This document shows positions 42,015 to 50,629 of a DNA stretch of 64,000 nt, piece by piece (position 1 is the first letter of the stretch; each line of letters opens with the position of its first letter). The notes below the pieces were generated by a model. The model ran no database searches. It saw only the letters and a program-made list of their open reading frames with translations, and was not told where the DNA came from. Made by a program: the position numbers and the translations under genes. Location: contig NZ_VIDQ01000004.1 in assembly GCF_009760915.1 (NCBI RefSeq), forward strand, positions 1-64,000. The letters run 5' to 3'. This DNA is from Azohydromonas aeria (GTDB taxonomy: Bacteria; Pseudomonadota; Gammaproteobacteria; Burkholderiales; Burkholderiaceae_C).

Positions 42015-42045
42015 AGTATAGCCCACCCGAAAGGGTGTGCCGCAA
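42015..42045 (-). promoter_or_regulatory. Candidate rpsU promoter
   Basis: On the minus strand a TATACT -10 element (42020-42015) is preceded by TTGCGG (42045-42040) with a 19-bp spacer, about 100 bp before the rpsU start. The -10 match is strong; the spacer is longer than ideal. Confidence 0.5.
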
Positions 42046-42153
42046 GCTGAGGCGTATCAAGTCCCGCGCGAAGCGTCGATTCCGCAACGCCCCGAGGGGC
42101 GATGAACACCCGGCCGGGGGCCCGGCGCCGCGGCCGGTCGTGGCGGCCGCTGC

Positions 42154-43386
42154 TCAGCCGGCCAGCGCGCCCTGGTCGGCCCGGGACTCGGCCATCGCCC
42201 GCGCGCAGGCCGCGGCGCTGGCCCAGGCCCACTGGAAGTTGTAGCCGCCGAGCCAGCCGGTCACGTCCACCACCTCGCCGATGAAGTGCAGCCCCGGCTG
42301 CCTTTTGCTCTCCATCGACTGCTGGTTCAGCTCGCGCGTGTCCACGCCGCCAGCCGTCACTTCCGCCTTGCGCCAGCCCTCGCTGCCGTCGGGCGTGAGC
42401 TCCCAGCGCGCCAGCGCCGCGCCCAGCGCGTTGAGCTCCTTGTCGCGCGCCTGCGGCATCGGCGTGGTGGCATCGGCGCCGGCGCGCGCGAGCCACGCCT
42501 CGGCCAGGCGCTGCGGCAGCAGCGCGCCCACCTCGTTGCCGAGCTGGCGCTTCGACCGGCCCTTGGCCTCGCGCAGCAGCGCGCCCACGTCGCGCCCGGG
42601 GGCGAGGTCGATGCGCAGCGGCTGCCCCGGCTGCCAGAAGCTGCTGATCTGCAGCACCGCCGGGCCGCTCAGGCCGCGGTGCGTGAACAGCAGGTCTTCG
42701 AGGAAGCGCATCGGCTTTTTGCCCGCGCCGGTCTCGATGCCCACCTCCAGCGCGATGCCCGCCAGCGGTGCGAAGGCGGCCCAGGTCGGCGCGTCGAAGG
42801 TCAGCGGCACCAGCGCGGGGCGCGGCTCGACCACGCGGTGGCCGAAGCGCTGCGCCAGCCGGAAGCCGAAGTCCGTGGCGCCGATCTTCGGAATCGAGAG
42901 GCCGCCGGTGGCGATCACCACCCGCGCCGCGCGTTGCGTGCCGCGCTCGGTGTCGAGCTCGAAGCCGGCCGCCGTGGCGCGCAGGTCCAGCACCTTGCAC
43001 GGCTGCCAGCGCGTGACGCGCCCGGCCTCGCACTCGGCCAGCAGCATCTCGATCACGTCCTCCGCGGAGCGGTCGCAGAAGAGCTGGCCCTTGTGCTTCT
43101 CGTGGAAGGGGATGCCGTATTTCTTCATCAGGTCGATGAAGTCCGCCGGCGTGTAGCGCGCCAGCGCGGAGCGGCAGAAGTGCGGGTTCTCGCCCAGGTA
43201 GTTGGCGGGCGTGGCCTCGCGGTTGGTGAAGTTGCAGCGCCCGCCGCCGGAGATGCGGATCTTCTCCGCCACCTTCGGCGCGTGGTCGATGAGCAGCACC
43301 CGCAGGCCGAGCTGGCCGGCGATGCCGGCGCAAAACAGGCCGGCGGCGCCGGCGCCGACGATGACGCAATCCCAGGGTTCAGACAT
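42154..43386 (-). CDS. HI0933-like (YhiN) NAD(P)/FAD-dependent oxidoreductase
   Basis: This 410-residue flavoprotein has an N-terminal FAD dinucleotide fold (CVIVGAGAAGLFCAGIAG, residues about 7-24). The HI0933 family motif KIRISGGGRCNFTNRE lies near residue 42. VVIATGGLSIPKIGATDFGF and the C-terminal GLHFIGEVVDVTGWLGGYNFQWAWASA (about 370-396) complete the FAD site. The substrate is unknown in this family. It stands alone between rpsU and ybiB. Confidence 0.92.
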   Translation of the reverse strand: MSEPWDCVIVGAGAAGLFCAGIAGQLGLRVLLIDHAPKVAEKIRISGGGRCNFTNREATPANYLGENPHFCRSALARYTPADFIDLMKKYGIPFHEKHKGQLFCDRSAEDVIEMLLAECEAGRVTRWQPCKVLDLRATAAGFELDTERGTQRAARVVIATGGLSIPKIGATDFGFRLAQRFGHRVVEPRPALVPLTFDAPTWAAFAPLAGIALEVGIETGAGKKPMRFLEDLLFTHRGLSGPAVLQISSFWQPGQPLRIDLAPGRDVGALLREAKGRSKRQLGNEVGALLPQRLAEAWLARAGADATTPMPQARDKELNALGAALARWELTPDGSEGWRKAEVTAGGVDTRELNQQSMESKRQPGLHFIGEVVDVTGWLGGYNFQWAWASAAACARAMAESRADQGALAG

Positions 43387-43491
43387 GGGGCGCGATTGTC
43401 AGGGTTGACCCTCGCCCGGCGCCGCCGCAGGTGTTTTACGTCGCGCCGTGCGTGACGGGCTGCGCGGTGCGCCCGGTCTTCGGACGCTGCT

Positions 43492-44442
43492 TCAGGCGCT
43501 GTGCGCCACCGCCTCGTCCTGCACCGCGGCCAGGGTGCCCAGCAGCAGCTCGACCTGGCGCTGCAGCGGCGCGGGCGCGGGCTTCTCGCCGCTGAGCACG
43601 CTCTGGATGTAGTGCGCGGTGGTGGCGGCGTCGTTGTCGCGCGGCAGCACCGGCAGGTGCGCCAGCGCCCCTTCCTGCGCCGGGCACGACAGCTCGGCCT
43701 GCGGCACGCCGGCCAGCGTGAAGTCCATGCGCGGCAGCCGGCGTGGGTCGGCCACAGGCTCGCCCTCGGTGCCGCGCAGCAGCAGCATGTCGGCGCGCTC
43801 GTTCTGCGCGTACTGCGCCAGCAGCTGGCCGAACTCGGGATGGGTGTAATTGCTCACGCGCACCGCGCGCGCGCCGCGCACGGGGTTGAGCATCTTGGCA
43901 ATGGTGTGCCCGGAGTTGCGCAGCCCGATGACCCAGCGCACGTCCAGCAGCCGGGCCAGCGGCGGGCACAGCGCGTCGATGCGCATGAAGGCCGGCTCGT
44001 GCCGCGCCCAGGCGCGCTCGACCTCCTGCACCGTGCGCACCGCGGGCAGGCCCAGGCTCTGGAACACCTCGGCGCTGGTGACGCGCTTGGGGTCCTGCAG
44101 CGGCCCGTGCACCAGCACGCGCGCGCCTTCCTGCGCCAGGCGCAGCGCCAGCAGCGGCGTGAGGTTGGGCAGCCGGCGCGCGCCGTTGTAGGTGGGCAGG
44201 ATCACCAACGGCCGGTCCGACGGGATGGCCACGCAGCGCTCGTGCGCCGCGGCGAGAAAGCCCGCCAGCTCCTCGGCGGTCTCGCCCTTCATGCGCATGG
44301 CGATGGCGAAGGCGCCGATCTCCAGGTCGCTGACGTTGCCGTCGAGCACCTGGCCCATGACCTCGCGGGCCTGGTCGAGGGTGAGCGAGCGCGCGCCGTT
44401 GGCGCCGCGGCCGATTTCCTTGAGGGTGCTTGCAATGCTCAT
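43492..44442 (-). CDS. ybiB: YbiB (TrpD2-family) nucleic-acid-binding protein
   Basis: This 316-residue protein resembles the anthranilate phosphoribosyltransferase fold but belongs to the YbiB/TrpD2 group, which binds nucleic acids and lacks the TrpD reaction. Visible marks are the helical N-domain (DQAREVMGQVLDGNVSDLEIGAFAIAMRMKGET, about 23-55) and LPTYNGARRLPNLTPLLALRLA near residue 83. VIGLRNSGHTIAKMLNP follows near residue 168. It is 126 bp downstream of the nitrate reductase gene, a neighbour order seen in other betaproteobacteria. Its link with nitrate use is not established. Confidence 0.88.
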   Translation of the reverse strand: MSIASTLKEIGRGANGARSLTLDQAREVMGQVLDGNVSDLEIGAFAIAMRMKGETAEELAGFLAAAHERCVAIPSDRPLVILPTYNGARRLPNLTPLLALRLAQEGARVLVHGPLQDPKRVTSAEVFQSLGLPAVRTVQEVERAWARHEPAFMRIDALCPPLARLLDVRWVIGLRNSGHTIAKMLNPVRGARAVRVSNYTHPEFGQLLAQYAQNERADMLLLRGTEGEPVADPRRLPRMDFTLAGVPQAELSCPAQEGALAHLPVLPRDNDAATTAHYIQSVLSGEKPAPAPLQRQVELLLGTLAAVQDEAVAHSA

Positions 44443-44568
44443 GTGTGATTGTCTCCCGGCCGGATTTCGCAAGAAGCGGACCCGGCGGCGCCACGCACGG
44501 CCGGACCGCGCGTGAACCGCGAGCAAGGCGGGTGCACGCGCCGCCCGGCGCGCCCCCGGCCGGGTCGC

Positions 44569-47382
44569 TCAGGCCGGCACCGGCGGGGCCGCCACGGCCA
44601 CCGGCGTGGCTTCCACCAGCGTCTTGAGCGCGGGCACGCAGGAGCCGCAGTTGGTGCCGCAGCGCAGCTGCGCCTGCAGCACCGACAGCCGTTCGCCGGG
44701 CGTGCCCGGACAGGCCGCCAGCGCGTCCCTGATCTGCGGCTCGCTGACGTTGAAGCAGGCGCACACCTGCTTGCCGCGCGGCGCCAGCGCCACCGGCGCC
44801 TTGGCGCCGGGCGCGAGCAGCAGCCGCCCGTAGGACTGTGCCGGCAGCTCGTCCTGCAGCAGCGCCTTGATCCAGCTTTCGGCGCTGGCGTCGCCGGCCA
44901 GCAGCACGGCCTCCAGCCGGCTGTCGCCGTCCACCGTGGCCAGGCGCACGGTGCGGCGTTGGCCGCGCTTGCGGTCCTCGTAGCGCAGCGCGCGCACGCC
45001 GGGGCCGGCCAGGCCGAGCAGCCGCTCGACCTCGTCGATCAGCTCCTGCGGCGGCGGCGCGTCGGCCGCGGCGCGGAACAGCACGCCACTGCGTGCATGG
45101 CCGAAGGGCACGCAACTGGCGTAGTCGAAGCGCTCCATCAGCGCGCGCAGCCCTTCGCGCGCCGCGTAGGCGTCCTCGTCGGGCAGCCAGGCCAGCCCCA
45201 GCAGCCGCCACGGCAGCTCGGCCTTGAGCAGTTTTACAGCTGCATGCTTCAGCTCCGGCTGTTTTGACACCGGGCAGAAGGCCGGCGAAGTCAGCGCATT
45301 GACGCCGGCCAGCGGCTCGCCGCGGCTGCTGCGCCCGGACACGAACTCCGAGCCCCAGTGCATCGGCACGTAGGCCTGCGTCAGCGGCACCGCGTCGCTG
45401 GCCACGGCCGGCAGCAGGATCGAGCCGCGACGCGAGGTCACGTGCACGAGGTCCCCCTCGGCCAGCTTCAGACGCGCCATCTCCTGCGGGTTCAGCTCCA
45501 CCGCCGGCTCCGGCACGTGGCCGAAGAGCCGGCCCAGCACGCCCGTGCGGCTCATGCCGTGCCACTGGTCGCGCAGCCGCCCGGTGTTGAGGCTGAAGGG
45601 ATAGCGGCCGTCGCGCGCCTCGGCCACCGGCTGGTAGGCCATGTCGGCGAACCTCGCGCGGCCGTCGGCGGTGGGAAACACGCCGTCCTCGTACAGCCGC
45701 GCGCGGCCCTGCGCGGCGCCTTCGGGCAGCGGCCACTGCTGCGGGCCGGCGGCGTCGAGCAGCGCCCAGCTCAGGCCGGTGATGTCCAGGTCGCGCCCGC
45801 GCGTGCTCTCGCGGTGCTCCAGCCAGGCGGCCTGCGGGCCGGCGTAGGCGAAGAGCGACGGCTTTCCCGGGCGCAGCCGGCCTTCGAGCCGCTGCGCGAA
45901 CTCGGTGGCGATCGTGAAATCGCTGCGCGCCTCGCCCGGCGCCGCCACCGCCGCGCGCACGCGAGAGATGCGGCGCTCGCTGTTGGTGACAGTCCCTTCC
46001 TTCTCGCCCCAGGAGGCCGCCGGCAGCAGCAGGTCGGCAAACGCGGCGGTGGCGGTTTCCTTGAACGCCTCCTGCACCACGACGAACTCGGCCTGCTGCA
46101 GCGCGCGGCGCACGGTGGCCTGGTCGGGCAGCGACTGCGCCGGATTGGTGCATGCGATCCACAGCGCCTTGATCTCGCCGTCGGCCGCCGCCTCGAACAT
46201 CTCGACCGCCGTCTTGCCAGGTTTCGAGGGCACGTCGTCCACCCCCCACAGCCGCGCCACCTCGGCACGGTGCGCCGGGTTGGCCATGTCGCGGTGCGCC
46301 GACAGCAGGTTGGCGAGGCCGCCCACCTCGCGCCCGCCCATGGCGTTGGGCTGGCCGGTGAGCGAGAAGGGCCCCGCGCCCGGCTTGCCGATCTGGCCGG
46401 TGGCCAGGTGCAGGTTGACCAGCGCCGCGTTCTTGGCCGTGCCGTTGCTGCTCTGGTTGAGGCCCTGGCAATAGAGCGACAGCGTCGGGGCGCGCACGCC
46501 GTCGCCGCCGTCGAGCCCGGCGAACCATTGCGCGGCGGTGACGATGTCGGCCTCGGGCAGCCCGGTGATGCGCGCCGTTTCCCGGGGGGTGAACTCGCGC
46601 ACGCGATTTCGCACCGCCTCGAAGCCGCTGGTGTGGGCGGCGACATACGCGTTGTCGGTGAGCCCTTCCCACAGCATCAGGTGCAGCAGGCCGTGGAACA
46701 GCGCCACGTCGGTGCCCGGCAGCAGCGGCAGGTGCAGGTCGGCCAGGGCGGCGGTCTCGGTGCGGCGCGGATCGGCCACGATGAGGCGCAGCGCCGGATT
46801 GGCGCGCTTGGCGTCCTCGATGCGGCGCATCAGGATCGGGTGCGCCCAGGCGGTGTTGGAGCCGGCGATGAAGAGGGTGCGCGCGTGGCCGAGGTCGTCG
46901 TAGCAGGCGGGAGGGGCATCGGCGCCCAGCGTGGCCTTGTAGCCGGCCACGGCCGAGCTCATGCACAGGCGCGAGTTGGTGTCGACGTTGTTGGTGCCGA
47001 CCAGGCCCTTGGCGAGCTTGTTGAAGACGTAGTAGTCCTCGGTGAGCAGCTGGCCGGAGAGGTAGAAGCCGACGGCGTCCTTGCCGTGGCGTCGGATCGC
47101 GTCCTCGAAGCGGTCGGTGGCCAGCGACAGCGCCTCGTTCCAGCCCACGCGCGCCGGCGCCTGGCCGCGCTGTTCGCGGCGCATCGGATACAGCAGGCGC
47201 TGGCGCAGCGTCACCGGCGCGGCGGCGGTCAGGTGCAGCGTGCTGCCCTTGCTGCACAGGCGGCCGAAGTTGGCCGGGTGCTGCGGGTCGCCGCGCACGC
47301 CGGTGATCTGCGCGCCATCGCTCTCGATGATCACGCCGCAGCCGACGCCGCAGTAGGGACAGGTGGAACGGGTTTCAGCCAT
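44569..47382 (-). CDS. nasA: Assimilatory nitrate reductase catalytic subunit
   Basis: This 937-residue cytoplasmic molybdoenzyme reduces nitrate to nitrite for assimilation. It starts with a 4Fe-4S motif (CPYCGVGC, residues about 8-15), then GRLCSKG. The bis-MGD domains contain SSAVAGYKATLGADAPPACYDD, YCQGLNQSSNGTAKN and the molybdopterin-binding C-terminal domain near RDQWHGMSRTG. A BFD-like 2Fe-2S tail follows (CACFNVSE and CGTNCGSC, about 868-915), which takes electrons from a partner. There is no Tat signal. It is the third gene of the nirB-nirD-nasA run and needs molybdenum cofactor, for which mog is present. Confidence 0.95.
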   Translation of the reverse strand: MAETRSTCPYCGVGCGVIIESDGAQITGVRGDPQHPANFGRLCSKGSTLHLTAAAPVTLRQRLLYPMRREQRGQAPARVGWNEALSLATDRFEDAIRRHGKDAVGFYLSGQLLTEDYYVFNKLAKGLVGTNNVDTNSRLCMSSAVAGYKATLGADAPPACYDDLGHARTLFIAGSNTAWAHPILMRRIEDAKRANPALRLIVADPRRTETAALADLHLPLLPGTDVALFHGLLHLMLWEGLTDNAYVAAHTSGFEAVRNRVREFTPRETARITGLPEADIVTAAQWFAGLDGGDGVRAPTLSLYCQGLNQSSNGTAKNAALVNLHLATGQIGKPGAGPFSLTGQPNAMGGREVGGLANLLSAHRDMANPAHRAEVARLWGVDDVPSKPGKTAVEMFEAAADGEIKALWIACTNPAQSLPDQATVRRALQQAEFVVVQEAFKETATAAFADLLLPAASWGEKEGTVTNSERRISRVRAAVAAPGEARSDFTIATEFAQRLEGRLRPGKPSLFAYAGPQAAWLEHRESTRGRDLDITGLSWALLDAAGPQQWPLPEGAAQGRARLYEDGVFPTADGRARFADMAYQPVAEARDGRYPFSLNTGRLRDQWHGMSRTGVLGRLFGHVPEPAVELNPQEMARLKLAEGDLVHVTSRRGSILLPAVASDAVPLTQAYVPMHWGSEFVSGRSSRGEPLAGVNALTSPAFCPVSKQPELKHAAVKLLKAELPWRLLGLAWLPDEDAYAAREGLRALMERFDYASCVPFGHARSGVLFRAAADAPPPQELIDEVERLLGLAGPGVRALRYEDRKRGQRRTVRLATVDGDSRLEAVLLAGDASAESWIKALLQDELPAQSYGRLLLAPGAKAPVALAPRGKQVCACFNVSEPQIRDALAACPGTPGERLSVLQAQLRCGTNCGSCVPALKTLVEATPVAVAAPPVPA

Positions 47383-47418
47383 GTCTCAAGAACCGTGTGG
47401 AAGCGCGCGTTGCTGCGC

Positions 47419-47826
47419 TCAGAGCTGTTGCGGGGCGGGCTTCCACTCCGGGCGCGAGCCGCGGCAGGGGCCGGCCTGGGGTAGGGGCAGGTCGATGGCG
47501 AGCGTGGCGACTTCGTGGCGGTCCAGGTACACCACGCCGCCCTCGACCTTGACGGCGAAGGCCGGGGTGCAGCCCTCGTCGGGCGCGGCCACCTGGCCGC
47601 TGTCCAGCGCCACGTTCCAGTTGTGCAGCGGGCAGGCGACGCTGCGGCCGCTGACGATGCCCTGCGACAGCGGGCCGCCCTTGTGCGGGCAGCGGTCGAG
47701 CAGGGCGAACACCTCGCCCTCGGCATTGCGGAACACGGCCACCGGCGCGCCCTGCGGGCGCTCCAGGCGGCGCGCGCCCAGCAGCGGCAGCTCATCGACG
47801 GTGCAGACGGGAATCCAGGCGCTCAT
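47419..47826 (-). CDS. nirD: Nitrite reductase (NADH) small subunit NirD
   Basis: This 135-residue Rieske-type protein is the small subunit of the cytoplasmic NADH-dependent nitrite reductase. Cluster motifs are CPHKGG (about residue 47) and CPLHNW (about residue 66), so the Cys-x-His and Cys-x2-His ligands of a Rieske centre are kept. The C-terminal tail is slightly extended and Pro-rich. It lies 36 bp before nasA. A 263-bp gap containing palindromic repeats separates it from nirB, which is unusual because these genes normally abut. Confidence 0.93.
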   Translation of the reverse strand: MSAWIPVCTVDELPLLGARRLERPQGAPVAVFRNAEGEVFALLDRCPHKGGPLSQGIVSGRSVACPLHNWNVALDSGQVAAPDEGCTPAFAVKVEGGVVYLDRHEVATLAIDLPLPQAGPCRGSRPEWKPAPQQL

Positions 47827-47896
47827 GGTGTGTTTGCCTTCAAAGGGTGCGTGTCGCAGGGGTGTCATTCCAGGTTTCGTTTGCTCGCGAAACGAT

Positions 47897-48064
47897 CCGT
47901 TCGCCCTGAGGTATCGAAGGGTGAAGCCGTCAGGCTGGCACGGAGGCAAGGAACTGCTGGCTTGTTGAACCGTTCGGACTGAGGTATCGAAGGCCGAATC
48001 CGACAGGCTCGGATGCCCGCACACCGTGCGGGCCGTTCACCCTTCGATACCTCAGGGCGAACGG
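47897..48064. repeat. Cluster of palindromic repeats between nirB and nirD
   Basis: Three 29-bp units are present. Copy A (47897-47925) and copy C (48036-48064) are perfect inverted repeats of each other. Copy B (47970-47998) is direct to A with 25 of 29 identities. All share CCGTTCG, CTGAG and TCGAAGG blocks. Between B and C is a separate perfect 8-bp hairpin (48015-48022 with 48026-48033). The A-C pairing could form a long stem in the nirB-nirD transcript. The units resemble dispersed repeats common in Comamonadaceae, from memory of the family. Confidence 0.85.
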
Positions 48065-48089
48065 GATTCTTCACTGGCTATTGCAGACA

Positions 48090-50570
48090 TCAGGCCTTGG
48101 CCGGCTCGCCGCTCAGGGCCTCGGCGCCCAGGCGCAGCGGCTCGAACTGGCGCGTGTCCACGCCGGCCCGGACGGCCTCGTGCCAGGGGTCGGGCTGGCC
48201 GTCGAGCGCGAACTGCAGCCGCTCCCACAGCGCCTTGCGGCCCTCCGCGTCGTCGAGCACGCGCTTCTTCACGTACTCCAGCCCCACGCGCTCGATGAAG
48301 TGCACCGTGCGCTCCAGGTACCAGCCTTCCTCGCGGTAGAGCTGCAGGAAGGCGCCGCTGTACTCCAGCACCTCCGCGGGCGTCTTCACCTTGACGAAGA
48401 ACTGCGCCACCTCGGTCTTGATGCCGCCGTTGCCGCCGACGTGGATCTCCCAGCCCGAGTCCACGCCAATGATGCCGACGTCCTTGGTGCCGGACTCGGC
48501 GCAGTTGCGTGGGCAACCGCTCACGGCCATCTTGACCTTGTGCGGCGAGTACATGGCCCACAGCGCGTGCTCCAGGTCCTTGCCCATCTGGGTGCTGTCC
48601 TGCGTGCCGAAGCGGCACCACTCGCTGCCCACGCAGGTCTTCACCGTGCGCAGCGACTTGGCGTAGGCCAGGCCGCTGGGCATGCCCAGGTCGCGCCAGA
48701 CCGACTGCAGCTGCTCCTTCTTCACGCCCAGCAGGTCGATGCGCTGCCCGCCCGTGACCTTCACGGTCGGGATGGCGTACTTGTCCACCACGTCGGCGAT
48801 GCGGCGCAGGTCGGCAGCCGACGTTTCCCCGCCCCACATGCGCGGAATGACGGAGTAGGTGCCGTCCTTCTGGATGTTGGCGTGGCCGCGCTCGTTGACG
48901 AAGCGGCTTTGCGGATCGTCCTTCGCTTCCTTGGGCCAGGTGCTGATCAGGTAGTAGTTCACCGCGGGGCGGCAGCTGGCGCAGCCGTTGGGGTTGCGCC
49001 AGCCGAGCGTGGCATGCACCTGGGGAATGGAGAGCAGCTTGTCGCGGCGGATGGCGTCGCGCACGTCCTGGTGGCTGAAGTCGGTGCAGCCGCACATCGC
49101 CTTCTTCTTGGGCGTGGCGGAATAGTCGCCGCCGGCGGTGAACATCAGGATCTGCTCGACCAGCCCGGTGCACGAGCCGCAGGAGGCGCTGGCCTTGGTG
49201 TGCTTGCGCACCTCCTCCAGCGTGAACAGGCCCTTGTCCTTGATTGCCTTGCAGATCGTGCCCTTGGTCACGCCGTTGCAGCCGCAGACCTCGTCGCTGT
49301 CGGCCATGCCGGCGGCCTTGCTGTGGCCCTGGTGGCCGGCGTCGCCCAGGTGGTCCTCGCCGAACATGAGCTTGTCGCGCAGCTCGGCCACGCTGCGGCC
49401 CTCGCGCAGCAGCTTGAAGTACCAGGCGCCGTCGGCGGTGTCGCCGTAGAGGCAGGCGCCCACCAGCTTGTCGTCCTTCAGGACGAGCTTCTTGTAGACG
49501 CCGCCGAAGGGGTCGGACAGCACGATCTCCTCGCAGTCCTCGCCGCCGTTGAAGTTGCCCGCGGAGAAGAGGTCGATGCCCGTGACCTTGAGCTTGGTGC
49601 TGGTCTGGCTGCCGCCGTAGCGGCCGATGCCGAACTGCGCCAGGTGCGTCGCGCACACCTTGCCCTGCTCGAAGAGCGGGGCCACCAGCCCGTAGGCGAT
49701 GCCGCGGTGCGCCGCGCACTCGCCCACGGCGTAGATGCGCGGGTCGGTGACGGTCTGCAGCGTGTCGGTGACGACGATGCCGCGGTTCACGTGCAGGCCG
49801 ATCCTCTCGGCCAGCTCGGTGTTGGGGCGGATGCCCGCGGCCATCACCACCAGGTCGGCCGGGATCTCGCGGCCGTCCTTGAACTGCACCGCCATCACGC
49901 GCCCATCCGGGCCGGCGATGAGCGCCTGCGTCTGCGCGCCCATCTCGAACTTCAGGCCGCGCTCCTGCAGCGACTTCTGCAGCATTTTGCCGGCCACGTC
50001 GTCGAGCTGGCGCTCCATGAGCGTGCCGGAGATGTGCACCACGCTGACCTGCATGCCGCGCAGCATCAGCCCGTTGGCCGCTTCCAGGCCGAGCAGCCCG
50101 CCGCCGATGACGACGGCGTGCCGGTGCGTCTTGGCCGTCTCGATCATGGTCTCGGTGTCGGCGATGTCGCGGTAGGCGATCACGCCGGGCAGATCCTTGC
50201 CCGGCACCGGCAGGATGAAGGGCCTGGAGCCGGTGGCGATCAGCAGCCGGTCGTAGGGCGCTTCCACCGTGCTGCCGTCGGCGCGGCGGCCGGTGACGAT
50301 GCGCCGGGCGCGGTCCACGCCGGTGACCTCGCAGCCCAGGTGCAGCGTGATGCCGTGGTCCTCGTACCAGGACAGCGGATTCAGGATGATCTGGTCGATG
50401 GTCTGCTCGCCGGCCAGCACCGGCGACAGCAGGATGCGGTTGTAGTTGGGGTGCGGCTCGGCACCGAAGACCGTGATGTCGTAGAGATCGGGCGCGATCT
50501 TGAGCAGCTCTTCGAGCGTGCGCACGCCGGCCATGCCGTTGCCGATCAGGACGAGTTTCATCTTCTTCAT
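48090..50570 (-). CDS. nirB: Nitrite reductase (NADH) large subunit NirB
   Basis: NirB reduces nitrite to ammonium with NADH in the cytoplasm. The 826-residue protein has an N-terminal FAD fold (VLIGNGMAGVRTLEELL), an NAD-binding fold near HRHAVVIGGGLLGLEAANG, and a BFD-like 2Fe-2S segment (CGCNGVTKG and CGSCTG, about residues 420-460). A sulfite/nitrite reductase domain follows with sirohaem-4Fe-4S ligands TCVGSEWCRFG and SGCPRNC (about 640-690). The MKKMKLVLIG start at 50570 is the family start. It is divergent from the kinase-phosphatase gene, with only 59 bp between starts. Confidence 0.96.
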   Translation of the reverse strand: MKKMKLVLIGNGMAGVRTLEELLKIAPDLYDITVFGAEPHPNYNRILLSPVLAGEQTIDQIILNPLSWYEDHGITLHLGCEVTGVDRARRIVTGRRADGSTVEAPYDRLLIATGSRPFILPVPGKDLPGVIAYRDIADTETMIETAKTHRHAVVIGGGLLGLEAANGLMLRGMQVSVVHISGTLMERQLDDVAGKMLQKSLQERGLKFEMGAQTQALIAGPDGRVMAVQFKDGREIPADLVVMAAGIRPNTELAERIGLHVNRGIVVTDTLQTVTDPRIYAVGECAAHRGIAYGLVAPLFEQGKVCATHLAQFGIGRYGGSQTSTKLKVTGIDLFSAGNFNGGEDCEEIVLSDPFGGVYKKLVLKDDKLVGACLYGDTADGAWYFKLLREGRSVAELRDKLMFGEDHLGDAGHQGHSKAAGMADSDEVCGCNGVTKGTICKAIKDKGLFTLEEVRKHTKASASCGSCTGLVEQILMFTAGGDYSATPKKKAMCGCTDFSHQDVRDAIRRDKLLSIPQVHATLGWRNPNGCASCRPAVNYYLISTWPKEAKDDPQSRFVNERGHANIQKDGTYSVIPRMWGGETSAADLRRIADVVDKYAIPTVKVTGGQRIDLLGVKKEQLQSVWRDLGMPSGLAYAKSLRTVKTCVGSEWCRFGTQDSTQMGKDLEHALWAMYSPHKVKMAVSGCPRNCAESGTKDVGIIGVDSGWEIHVGGNGGIKTEVAQFFVKVKTPAEVLEYSGAFLQLYREEGWYLERTVHFIERVGLEYVKKRVLDDAEGRKALWERLQFALDGQPDPWHEAVRAGVDTRQFEPLRLGAEALSGEPAKA

Positions 50571-50629
50571 GGCTGCGTTTCCGTTGGCGCGAGGGAGTGA
50601 AGGGGGCGAACACTGCGGACAATCGCCGC

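Noticed and set aside
47897-48064. CRISPR-like array
   Set aside because: Only three units, one inverted, with unequal spacing and no cas genes.
50571-50629. A sigma-54 promoter for nirB in the divergent gap with the kinase gene
   Set aside because: I found no GG-N10-GC match with the right flanks in the gap or the first 250 bp of the kinase gene on the needed strand.
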